A stretch of 64,000 nucleotides of DNA from Syngnathus acus (Eukaryota > Chordata > Actinopteri > Syngnathiformes > Syngnathidae): contig NC_051088.1 of assembly GCF_901709675.1 (NCBI RefSeq), positions 19,045,193-19,109,192 of the forward strand, given 5' to 3'. Positions 39,708-50,921 of this stretch are shown piece by piece (position 1 is the stretch's first letter; every line of letters begins with the position of its first letter). The notes below the pieces were generated by a model. It was not told the origin of the DNA. It made no database searches and was given only the letters and a program-made list of their open reading frames with translations. The position numbers and the translations under genes were made by a program.

Positions 39708-39809
39708 CTCCGAATCATGAAGGACTCCCTCAGGGATCGCGAATCGAGGAGCCGTGGTTTCGCTGTGGTTCCGCCTTCTCGCAGACACGAGGACAAACGC
39801 CGAAGCCGC

Positions 39810-39823
39810 GTTGCCGTGGAAAC
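39810..39823 (+). promoter_or_regulatory. RFX X-box upstream of dzip1
   Basis: GTTGCCGTGGAAAC fits the X-box consensus (RYYRYY, 1-3 bases, RRNRAC) at all defined positions. It lies 103 bp upstream of the dzip1 start codon, near the probable transcription start. RFX factors drive ciliary genes through such sites, which suits a basal-body protein. Confidence 0.6.
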
Positions 39824-40554
39824 AGAAACGAGCTTCCTTGGGGAGAGAAGTGTTACCAAAACACTGCAGGCAATCAGCTTAATGTTTCCCCAGCAGCAGC
39901 GGTGGTTGAATTGCGTCCCGTGGGAAATAATTAATGCTTAGCAAAAATATGAATTCCACCATTTCGCATTAGCAACAGCTAGCTTACCTGCAGTTATCGA
40001 AAATGGTCGTCGGGTTTCTTCAACTCGAACCGCTAATCCCACGAACAATACATCGTATAATGTATTTGGGGCTCGCTTGACTTGGAGATGAACAACAGCA
40101 TGCTTGTTTAAACTTGTCCGAGGAGCGCCAGTATTGTCTATGAAGCACAAAGCGTGTAGTTTTGTCCCCCTCACAAACTTCCAACGGGAATGTATTTTTT
40201 TTTTTTCTAACGGAGATCTGTTCTGTTGGCGCCCACAAAAAAAACACCGTAAAAAACTTTAAAAAATGTCTTTTGCCACAGCGACCGTGAAAAGCTTTGG
40301 TTAAATATGTACCGCAGAGCCACTGCAAAAGGCAAATAAACTTACAGTCGTGATAGTCGACGTTTATAAATATTTGGGAAAGTTTTCTCCCTACGTTGAC
40401 CCAAAGAATTTCGGGGTGACTCCCAGACTAACATCCGGTACCTTCAAAGTAAATCAGATGAATTGAGAATTAAATTTATAATTGACGGTGTGTATAGTTG
40501 GAGTTTTACAGATGACTAATAGTTACATCATTACACTAATAACAAGTATGACTG

Positions 40555-40680
40555 GTTAAAACAGATCGTGTAAGGTTTATTAATTCAAGAACAGTAAGTC
40601 AGGCCGCAATTGTAAATAAGAACTTGTTCTTAATTGTTTGCCTGGGTAAATAAAGGTTAAGAAAAATAATAAATACAACC
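40555..40680 (+). repeat. L2-type LINE 3' tail fragment
   Basis: Contains GCAATTGTAAATAAGAACTTG followed by TTTGCCTGGGTAAATAAAGG and an AATA-rich tail, the usual 3' end of fish L2-like repeats. Confidence 0.6.
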
Positions 40681-41369
40681 AGTGTCGTAAATATGTGCGT
40701 GGTGACTCATTTATATCAAGAAAGTAATCAAGGGTAATTATTAGAATCTTCTCATGTCCCCCCCCAACTTTGTGTGCGCGCGTGGTGGAGTGGGTAAGGT
40801 GGAGTTCAAGTTGTTTTGGCTTTAAAAGTCAAATAAAATGCGTCCGCAACGCGTCTTTACTTGCGATGCGGTCACAATTTACAATCGCGTCTTTTGCAAC
40901 GTTTTTTACCAGATGAATTTGGGGATAAGATTAAATTGTCCTTACAGTTCTGATGCCGTCAAAGTAAAATGATATGCCATTTTCCCGTTTTCAGAGAGAT
41001 ACGAGTAATGTTCATTGCATTTGCTCATATTTGCGATAGAGGCAACACTTAACATCGCGTCTTTTGCAACTTTTGCCCCGAATTCCTTCCCCCCCCCCCC
41101 CCTTTTTTTTTAGGGTGGTTTAAATTGTCCAAGCATTTCCGGTACCTTCAAAATAAAACAAGATGATGACAAGTTCAAACGTTAACAGACTGTTTCGTCT
41201 CATGTTGTTTATATGACGTTCATCTCCCTATCGTCAACCTTGCTTTTTTTTACATTCCGCCACGTGTCCAAATTTCGCTTTAATTGCTTTTACAATAGGT
41301 TTACTATTGGTATACGCTATTAGAGTTATCAGTAGATGCATAGGGTTGCTTTTTAGATACTGATCTGCC

Positions 41370-41520
41370 TCCTAATTGAGAGGTGCTGGTTTCAAATGTC
41401 ATGGTGCAGGCTTTTTGGCGTTTGTAATATCCTGCGTTGGTTTTCTCTGAGTACCCGTCTTTACACATGACAAACATTTTCATTTACAACTTGCAAGTGC
41501 GAATGAGTGTGAACGTAGTC
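41370..41520 (+). repeat. Old SINE copy
   Basis: Faint head (GCCTCCTAATTGAGAGGTGC), GTTTTCTCTGAGTACCCG and CAAGTGCGAATGAGTGTGAA match the local SINE in order, with heavy decay. Confidence 0.45.
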
Positions 41521-41572
41521 TCTACAAACATGTAATTACATCTCTAGGCCTCGAATGTCAAATTAGATATGA

Positions 41573-41586
41573 CCAGCAGAGGGCAG
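41573..41586 (+). promoter_or_regulatory. Possible CTCF site
   Basis: CCAGCAGAGGGCAG matches the CTCF core motif at all key positions, between dzip1 and hs6st3. Confidence 0.35.
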
Positions 41587-41965
41587 CACTTACTAAGGCT
41601 TTTTTTCTGTTCAACGCTGCAGTGGTGGTGACCATAAATTGCTCCAATTTCCTTTGAATTACATTTGGGTTCACAGGCACAAAACATATTGTATAAAGTA
41701 TTGCGGAAGTTATTTTAAAAATCATAATGTCAAGATGACATGTGCACCTAACTGTGCTGAACCCTTCATCAGAGTACCCTGCTGGAACTAGCATCATATT
41801 CCCAGCCTGTCCCGAGACAGCCTCATCTGAGAGCTGATTACGAAGCATATTCGTTCTTGTCGACAAGTCCAAGGATGAACGCGATTCCCAGAGCCATCCA
41901 AACGAGGTCATGAAGTTCAATTGCCGGAGAAGATGGCGATGCACAGTGACAGGTCTCAAAGTCAC

Positions 41966-42082
41966 CTGTCTGCTAGAGGTTGTGAAGCTTCTAGGTCCAG
42001 TGCTGATGTTTAGTCTGAGTAAGTCACTCAGAAAAAGAAGACAGCTGACTTCTGCTCTGTATCTACACATAATCACAGAGAC
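41966..42082 (-). other. Exon-like segment of an unrecognised gene (d)
   Basis: 117 bp, open, phase 0 to phase 0, with a pyrimidine-rich acceptor (TTTTCCAG) and a GTGACT donor. It encodes 39 residues beginning VSVIMCRYRAEVSC. It is in frame with the segment at 42226-42300. No family is recognised. Confidence 0.3.
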
Positions 42083-42225
42083 CTGGAAAACACATTAACA
42101 GCCACAACAATACAGTAACCAGGCAAATGACTGGAATTAAAATCAATATCGGTCAAACAGGCTGTCATGTTGTTAATGCCAGACAAGCTGTGTATCAAAT
42201 CGTCCCACACCTCCACAAATCTTAC

Positions 42226-42300
42226 CTGCAGGGTTTCATCGGAATCTCTGTTGTCTATTTTCAACAAGGCAGTCATGGGGGTCACAAGTGGTGAATCATC
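42226..42300 (-). other. Exon-like segment of an unrecognised gene (c)
   Basis: 75 bp, open, phase 0 to phase 0, with acceptor CCCACAAG and a strong donor CAG/GTAAGA. It encodes 25 residues beginning DDSPLVTPMTALLKID. No family is recognised. Confidence 0.35.
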
Positions 42301-42546
42301 CTTGTGGGCAGGAACAATGGCAAAGTGTGGCGGTAGGAAGGGAGGGGAAATGTGCCATCCCACAGTTTACTCTCACTCTCTGCTATGAATAATGGCCAAT
42401 AAATTAAATATGTCAAGCAAAAGATGAAGTGTATGTGGATAATTTTCATGCATCCTCCCACTTAGTGAGGTGGTCGATATTCTGTTAGGGCAGCTAGATC
42501 TGTTCAGTCTTGGTCTATGTAGCGTCTCGGTCTAGAACGTCTAGAG

Positions 42547-42862
42547 CAGGGGTGTCATTTTTGTTGTGGGCCGCAACGTAGTCATAGTTTCCTTTGGAGG
42601 GCCAACCCAAATAAATGTCTGACCGTCTCATATTATATACAATATAGGTTACCCAACAAACTGTTTTGAAATCTGAGATGAGTAAAAACTGTTCAAATTT
42701 TTAAAAAGAAAAATGGTAATAAAAAATGCTAGCGATGGCTCTATTTTTTAAAAGTGAAGACAATTGCAAATATAGAAGTGGATCTACAATTTGTCTTTGC
42801 GGCCCAAATATAATTACACTGCCGGCCAAATTTGGCCCGCGGACCATAGTTTGACACCGCTC
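42547..42862. mobile_element. hAT-type non-autonomous transposon with perfect 8-bp target duplication
   Basis: gtctagag flanks the element at 42539-42546 and 42863-42870. The terminal inverted repeats are CAGGGGTGTCA and TGACACCGCTC (imperfect). The interior has GGGCCGC and GGCCAAATTTGGCCCGCGG words typical of this dispersed fish family. Length is 316 bp with no transposase. Confidence 0.85.
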
Positions 42863-43590
42863 GTCTAGAGGGACGATGCGATGGGTGATAATTAATGAAT
42901 ATAAATTCAAATGAGCCACGATGGGTTGAGCCAAAAGTCGCAACAACACGTTGATGCTGATCCAACACTTTATTATACTGTTCTTGGCTGAAGATCATGT
43001 TCTAATATGAGTCCCTAATGTGAGTCTGCCATCTTCTGTGCATCCGCCTTGCCGACATGTAGGAAAAGCAGAGCTCAAAGGGAAGCATCGCTTTCTCTGA
43101 GCTGGGCTTTTATATTCACAAAGCATCTCGTTTTAGTGTGGGGCAAGAGAAGCACTTAACGTGACATTTAGTGATACTTAGATATTAGTTATCTCTGCAG
43201 GCCAAAGAGGCAGAGTGAGGAATGGCAGACATGTTTTAAATGCCAGGAGAGCTGCTTGTTGTCAGAGAGCTTTAACCACAAAGATATAAGAGAAAAACCT
43301 GGCATCTGGGCTTACACGTCTCTAGTACTGGAGCTCAAGCTAAATCTCTATCTGAAATGGATTCCTCTCTTCTTACATTGTACATTAGGGCTTCACTTAT
43401 GCTTGTCAGGAGCCCATATACAGGGTGTACTTTGAATAGGCTCTTAATTGGAGCTCACAGTCAATGAAAAAAAAATACCTTAATAACCAGATAGCAGACT
43501 AAATATGCAATCAGGTTTAGCATACTTATGACTTTTGTCTTTTGTGCAGGTTGGCTGCACAAATTTCCCCCGTGTGCCACTCACTCTTAC

Positions 43591-43684
43591 CTCAGCTCCA
43601 AGCAACTGTGATGTCACTGAGATGGATTTTGTTGCTCCAGTCATACTCCACAAATTATTCACCAACTTCCCAACGGCTGTGTCC
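43591..43684 (-). other. Exon-like segment of an unrecognised gene (b)
   Basis: 94 bp: one base completing an upstream codon, then 31 open codons (starting DTAVGKLVNNLWSM) and a strong donor GAG/GTAAGA. It ends in phase 0, compatible with the segment at 42226-42300. Confidence 0.35.
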
Positions 43685-44204
43685 CTACATGATGGCCGAA
43701 TGGCCACATATCTAATTAAATGGTGAAAAAAGGTATCAGCGCCAAGGGACTTTTCTTTTCTTCACCTATGAGGAGCATTTTGACTTGCTGATTGGACTTT
43801 GCATGAAAGAAATTGACTTAATCACAAATGGGAGAATATGCTTCTTAATGAATACTGAACATGAGGAAATGACAGTCAAAATTGCTTAGTGACATGCAAG
43901 GGGAAAAAATCCCTACATGTACATATGTAATCTGCTTTTACACACAATCCTTATTACAGTACAAATATAGCATGCCTACACAAATATAGGATTTTTTTTT
44001 TACTTGTCTGGACGTTTCATGTATTCACACATCTATGTTTTAGGACTTTTTGGCTCTGTCCTGTTTTATCTTGCCTCTGATCTGACAGCCTGCCCAAGTG
44101 CGTTTATCATAAGCAAGCAAAACGTCATTGCAGCAGCTGGTGTGCGCGTGTGTGTGCATGTGTGTGTTGTGGGACCAGAGTGAGAAAAAAATTAAAATTC
44201 TCAC

Positions 44205-44290
44205 GTGCATATTGACGTAGCCAATTGCTGCAGTCAGGATCGTTCCGAGCTCACGAGCCCCCAATGATGGCAAGAAGTATAGAAAATTGA
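44205..44290 (-). other. Exon-like hydrophobic segment of an unrecognised gene (a)
   Basis: 86 bp with acceptor TTTCCCATCAG and donor CAC/GTGAGA. It encodes a hydrophobic stretch starting NFLYFLPSLGARELG that could be a membrane helix. Its phase does not join directly to the segment at 43591-43684, so an exon would be missing between them or one call is wrong. Confidence 0.25.
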
Positions 44291-46462
44291 CTGATGGGAA
44301 ATGAGAATTGTCACCTTACAAGTTGAGACATCTGCAACGGCAACAGTAAGATTGCTTCACGGGTACTGGACGATGAATAACAGGGAACCGGTATTACCAT
44401 GTCATCATTGACATGTACAAGGTGACAATCAAGATCTAATTCATGGCTTACTTTTTTTTAATATATATATGTGTGGAATGTCACCAAAATACTTGAGTAT
44501 GGCACATTTGGGACATGTTAGTTAGTCTTGAGCATCTTTTGGAATCAGGGTAGCAAAAAGGCAGATGCAAAATAAATGCTTTGATGCTGGCTAATTCTAA
44601 TCAGTGCGAACTTGAATAATATCTGTATACGGGACAACAGCGACTTCTACCTAAATGAGAGAAATTGTAAATATACAAATGTCAAAGGCGCCTCATTACC
44701 ACTTCTATTTTGCAGCACAAAACAATGCAGATTATGTCCCATTGGGGAATGGGCTATTTGTGGAAAATTATTTTTCTGCAAAACAGAAAGGCAGATACCC
44801 GCACTACACGTCATTAGAGTATGACCTTCTCAAATGTTTGATCTTGTCACATTTCATAACACGTTTTTTTCCCCATGTTTCTTACCTTGAGTCTTGCTCT
44901 GATATGAGATTTTGAGCTCTACTCAGGCACAAAGAGTGTTGGACTTCACAATCCAGATTAAGTCAATGTCAGGGAGCATGAGTGCTGAAAGCAGAATACA
45001 AAGTGCACCCTGGTTAAACCCCCTGGTAATACATTTGATGTGTGTATTATCGAGTACTTCTCAGTACTCAAAAGATGCATAACAGAACGCCGGGGGATCT
45101 TGGGGAGAAAAGCAAAAGCTTTTGATCAGTAAAAGCTTAAATTGGTCCATTACTTGTGTAATAGATAAGTGCATGTCAGTTGCATGTTCACGTTGTTCAG
45201 AACCCACGTGCTCAGAGTATTGACTCGATTAGATGGAAACTGTCCATGGTGCTGAACTGCTGAGCCTATCGGAGAAAATGTTTCTTATGGTCTGAATGAT
45301 GCATTGAGTCGATAATAGAATTGTAGAGGAAAAAACTCGAGAGTTTTGATCCAGTCAACATCACTATTTGCGTCGTGCGCAATCCTCGCAATGCAATACT
45401 TTCTCACACCCGCCTAAAACAAAATAATAACATCCTTTAGTTTGGAGTTGAAGCCATTATGACTTTTGGTTTAATTTTGTGATTTCACATTATATCACAT
45501 TATACAAAATATCATGTGTCTAGAGCCAGTCCAGGCCAATCAAATTGAATGTGCGTGTGTGCGCATGTGATTAGAGATAGGATTGCATCACCAGCTTGGC
45601 AGTCAGGACAGATGACAGCACAGATGTAGAGTCAAGTCAGCTTGAACAAAATGGTATCTAAATGTAGCTGAGCTTCGAAGTAAAAGCAGAAACTACATGA
45701 AGAAAAACTTTAATGACATAATCACACATTCTCTGGTACACCTGTTGAGTCTGATTTGAAGATTTAATTTTCATTCAATGCTAATCCTGATTTAAAGCCC
45801 TGAATTGACCTAATCTTGAAAAGCCCTATTGTTAAGTATAACAGCAATAGCATGTGAATGCCAAGAGATGCGTGTTGCCAAGCCATCCGTCCATCCGTCC
45901 GTCCGTCCATTTTAGTATTTGTCCTCAGTCAGTAACAGTGCACATACAGACAAACAACTCTTCACACATGCGCACTGTTGAGTCTTAAAATTGATGTTTT
46001 GGGGGTTTGATTATTTGAAATTTCGATGAGGGAGGGCGGAAAGAGGAGTGCAAAATTTATGTTGCTTGCATCTCTCTCTAAGCGGAAACATGTGCTGATC
46101 CACTTTTGCTTTGCCGGCTCGCGCTTTAAGTCTGTCGAGCGCACACGCACGCAGTAACGCACGCAGTACGCACGCAGTAACGCCCCTCACGCAGGTGAGC
46201 ACTTAAATTGCCTTAAGAAGAGAGCGCAAGAGAGAGAGCGCGATGTGTATGAGCTGCGTGCCTTTTGCTCACAGCGCGATTGCGTCAAGTTTGGCAATTA
46301 CCGAAGCTGTCCCCGTGCAGGACGTGGCGGCATCGCTCACCTGCTGTCGGTCACTTCAGCTACCGGGAGCGCCCTGCCCAAACCCGCCGAGAGGAGCCAC
46401 AGCATGCAAGGCGCGCAGGAGGAGGATTACTTCTCGCTTGTGTCCGTTGTGAGCGTTCCACC
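44291..46462. other. Upstream region of hs6st3
   Basis: Mostly unremarkable intergenic DNA. A weak SINE tail with CCGTCC/CCATCC repeats lies at about 45886-45975. The last 400 bp become GC-rich and CpG-rich, as expected near a promoter; a frame that stays open upstream of 46463 is probably untranslated. Confidence 0.5.
45886..45975 (-). repeat. SINE tail fragment with CCGT/CCAT repeats
   Basis: CCATCCGTCCATCCGTCCG followed by CATTTTAGTATTTG and CAGACAAACAACTC resembles a truncated reverse copy of the local SINE. Confidence 0.5.
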
Positions 46463-47109
46463 ATGGAGGAAAGGTTTCGGAGACTCATCTTCATCCCCAT
46501 CGCGGCCGTGCTATGCTTCATGATCGGGTACCAGTACGTGTGTCCAGCGGAGAGCAACAGCTGCAACTCCCGACGTGAAGAGATCGGCCTTTTTGAGCAA
46601 TATTCATCCCTGCGCACGGAACAGCAACTGGACGAGGACCTCGCTGACGTGACCGCGTTCACATTGAACTTCACGGAGCTGGACCTGGACAAACACGTGA
46701 ACTTTGACATCCGAGGAGATGACGTGATGGTGTTCCTGCACATTCAAAAGACCGGAGGAACCACGTTCGGGCTCCACCTGGTTAAAAATATGCAACTGGA
46801 GCAGCCCTGCGAATGCACGCCCGGACAGAGGAAATGCACGTGTTACCGGCCCGGCAAAAGCGAGTCGTGGCTCTTTTCTCGCTTCTCCACCGGCTGGAGT
46901 TGCGGTGTACACGCCGACTGGACCGAGTTAACGAGCTGCGTTCCAGTGGTGATGAACAGGCGGAACAAAAATAATTCCCAAAAGAGAAAATGGTGAGACG
47001 AGCCTGCCATGCTCATTTCGTTATTTTCACGTCATTTCAAACGGAATCTAGATCAGCAATGATTTTTATTCAGGAGTAAAAAACACTTAGAATTTTATTA
47101 ACTGAGTGA

Positions 47110-47144
<35 letters not shown>

Positions 47145-50100
47145 CTGTCAATCTGTAGCCCAAAGGGTCACTGTGTGATCCTAATGGAAGGGGAGATTTT
47201 GTTGCCGATATCAGTGATCTCTAAGGAGTGTAAGAAATTTAAAGGTGATAATCCAAGTAAACGTAAAATGATTAATAATAATTAACTTTCAAAGGAACAA
47301 CTGAGCAGCTAAAACAGACACAATGCTGTTTATGCTTACTGTTCAAATATACGCATATGTGTAATTATCATGACCTGCAAATGCTCGATGCTGGCACGTC
47401 AAACACGATCCCGAGCAGTTTAAGAAGCACTGCTAACACGCTTGCCACATTTTATATTGTTGTCCCAATGACCCACTGGCCCTCAAGTAAATGATTTGAA
47501 AAGCCAGCTCCAGCAGGTCTGTTTCAATTTACTGTAATTACAGAAGCCGGAGAGTTAAGCCCCGCAAAGTAAATCACTTAAGCAGGGCCGGGTGCTTCGA
47601 GGTGTGCCGTCTGCGTGTTAAAGGTTCCGAAAGCAAATCTCCATATGTTCTCAAGAGCGTTAAAGAGGGGCGCCAAAGGAGGTCAGTGCTTTCGAGAATA
47701 CTTCCTTTCCAGTGGCCATTAACCAACCTTCAGACACCCATCAGATTGAATTTGATGCTCTTTGAATCAACACTCCATCAGTCGATAATGTCAATTTGAC
47801 ATAATGGACTGGAGAAAATCTGCACTCGTTGACGCTGGCACTGCGTATTCTCTAAAATAGCAGTTGCCTCACTAAGTGGCCGGGCTGGGAATTGGTTAAG
47901 GAAAAATCACTATTACCTCATTTCAATGACACTGTTGCAATTCACTCATTGCATCTCGAATATATTTTGCTGCACATGTGTGTTTGAGGAACAACTGGTC
48001 ATCTCAACCGTAATGCCAGTAATTTCATTCAATTAAATGTACTGTACATTGGGTATATTTGACGTTGTACTGTACTTAATATACACTAATTTGATCCATC
48101 TCAATCTCACAACCTCCATTGTAGTTCATCCTAAAGGATTTTGATGGGGTTAAGTATCTTAAGTGCTTCCACACTTACAGAGATTAAGCTTTTGTGCACT
48201 AGAAAGGAGCACAGTCACACTGAATCTGTAAAAACGGCCAGCATAAAATTGCCCCTGAAAGATAACGAGATTCGAAGGTTTCGTCCCACCCTTTGGTAGA
48301 TTTTTCTTGGTAGAAACACCATTTTTAAATTTTGTGCCGAATTTCTAACTAATGCTCTGTCATTATGTCTGTTTCAATACAAGTGACCTATTTAGTGAGT
48401 CATGAGTCAAATGTGCACAGCCTGTAGCTCTGCCTTTTCAAACAGACATTTGAGTTCAATTCTTAGTTACCGCTGCTCCGGAGAGAGTTTACAGCATATC
48501 TTGTGATTAGTCACCTTCTGTAGGGAGATAGCTGTATAGGACCTGACGCCACAGTTTTATTTTAGGCACTTTAGAAAAGTCCTAGAGCTGTAATGCTAGA
48601 GCACGAGGCTTCGTACAGTAGCCTAAAAGTGCAAAACACAGCAAACAAAAAGCCACAACATCAAATGAAAAAAAAAACATGAAAACAAATAACTCAATAG
48701 CAAATGAGAAAACACAAAAGAAAATGGCTAAGCCACACAACAACAAAATTAAACGCAAGAGCAAACGAAAAACCACAGAATGAAAAGCACTTCTTGGGGT
48801 TCTGCTAGGATTTGTGTAAGGTTATTGCGTTCTTCTGTAACAAAAAAAGAAACTGAGCGGAATCATGGGCCCTATTTTTACTGCCATGCGTCAATTACCT
48901 TGGTGCAATGGATACATTTTGTTGTCACTGCAAGTTTTGTGCGTATTGTGTTTGGAGCCGTGTTGGGCTTCTATGGGCGTTCTACGCACAATTCTATGCC
49001 TCACTGTCGACAGACCTGATAATTTGGTCGCACAAAGTAGACTGCACTCGGTGTGAAAACGGACACATCATAATAGCACCTATGTCATGTATGGCTGACT
49101 TCATCATCCGCAAGACATTGGAGTTTACCTGTAGAAATATATTATTATTATGATTATGATTATTATTATTATCATAATTATCATTGTTATTGTTATTATT
49201 ATTATCATTATTATTATTATCATCCATCCATCCATCCATCCATCCATCCATCCATCCATCCATCCATCCATCCATCCATCCATCCATCCATCCATCCATC
49301 CATCCATCCACCCATCCATCCATCCATCCATCCATCCATCCATCCATCCATCCATTTTCTGTGTGCTGGAGCATATCCCAGCAGTCATCTGGCAGTAGGC
49401 GGAGGATACCCTGAAATGGTAGCCTCACAGCCTGCATTTTTTTATTGCATTTTAAAATTTGGGACATTATTCAAATCTCCTGTTTTATAACTGGGTATCG
49501 CATGACCGGGCAAGTAGCCACAAGGTAGCTACAAACTCTATACAAAGCAACTGTGCTGCATGCGGGGCGCTGTAAAGTTGCAGAGTAGCATTTATGATGA
49601 ACAAACAGTCATTGAAAAAACATGTACAATAAACAAAAAAACACATTTAAATAAGAAAAGAAATCTATTTCTACATTGCAGATTTTACTTGTTGGTATTT
49701 TTGGGAACGTAACTCTCGCAATAATACAGTTATAGTTAAAGCTCACACAAAGACCTTGTAACACTGATCCATGTTGTTGTGAGAAATGTAAAATATTCAG
49801 AGGATCTTGGTAATCTCCACACTCCTTAGAAGGATTAGGGGCACTCAAAGTCAGATTTTATTATACGAGGGAGGAAGAAGGGGCAGATTAATCCACAAGT
49901 CCAGTCGAATAGATTGAAGTTTACGGTATATTTTTCAAATATGATTCTTACTAACTTCAGGAAGGAACATTTTCCTTTGATACCATGATGTTAGACATCT
50001 ACGCGCTACAGTAAAATACTTCTTCATAGATGCAGAACAAAATGAAGCTCATTCCAGCAGGCTTTCAGAAATGTCTCTATTTGCGTAGGCAGGGCAAACC

Positions 50101-50805
50101 TTTATTGACTACAGCCTCCCATTTCTGCTTTCTATGTGTACACTGTACGGACGTGGAGGACAACGAGGCAGACATCTCAAAGCGATGCAAGATTAAGATG
50201 TGAAGCAAAGGTTAAGGCAAAAACTCTAAAGCTTCATAAGCCAGGGTGATGCGAGTATAGCTTTCCTGAATGCCTTGCATCTCCTGTGTTAAAAACAGAC
50301 AATGTGGGAGGCTCCCTTTTTCTTCCAAACACGCTCTCTGCCACCTTTCCAATGATGCAGTTTTATTTGTCTTGACTGCAGTCCCTCATGGAGTCACCTA
50401 GTTCTCACCACAGCAAAATCATCACACTCTTATATGAACATGCCCAGACAGCCCCGCTGTTCTCTAGAAGCCTTTCCTTTTTTTATTCCATCCGGTCCAA
50501 AATAGCACCAAAATGTATGACAAGAATAAAGACTGTCTATCGCTTCATTGAAGACCATATTTTTGTAGAATAACACAAAACACAATGGTGATTTGCGTCG
50601 CAGTTGCATCTCACATCTTCAGTTAAGCTCTGATAATGTAAAAAAAAATAGTACAACACACGCTGCCCTTATATGGTCAACAAGTGATGATGCATGTAAT
50701 GAATGGAAATGCATCCTTTACCAAATTTCCTTTGTTGCTAATAGTTTTTCTTCTCACGGTTTTCTTCGGTTAGGTGCCATCTTCCCTTCCCGACCTAAAA
50801 CAGAA

Positions 50806-50857
<52 letters not shown>

Positions 50858-50861
50858 ACGA

Positions 50862-50921
<60 letters not shown>

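Larger units (their letters stand above)
39824..41520. other. dzip1 upstream region with imperfect repeats
   Basis: Holds the probable dzip1 5' exon and promoter. Words such as CCGGTACCTTCAAAGTAAA recur at about 40435 and 41140, and ATCGCGTCTTTTGCAAC at about 40885 and 41054, with GTCAAAGTAAAATGATATG at about 40958. This indicates a local imperfect repeat of roughly 170-250 bp. Confidence 0.5.

Noticed and set aside
38847-39788. Long minus-strand open frame across the dzip1 5' region
   Set aside because: Its 5' end starts at GTG, not ATG, and it runs through a 150-bp intron. The splice model with ATG at 39707 matches the known MPFQ N terminus.
41558-42076. A 172-residue minus-strand frame as a single gene
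   Set aside because: It reads through a plausible donor at 41966 and loses coding character after it; only the exon-like parts were kept, at low confidence.
46265-46462. Upstream extension of the hs6st3 frame from an earlier ATG
   Set aside because: The ATG at 46463 has the better context and matches the family start MDERF/MEERF; the upstream part looks like GC-rich leader.
49150-49467. Open frames over the CATC and ATT arrays, and a CRISPR-like regular repeat
   Set aside because: Pure four-base and three-base microsatellites without unique spacers; translated repeats are artefacts.
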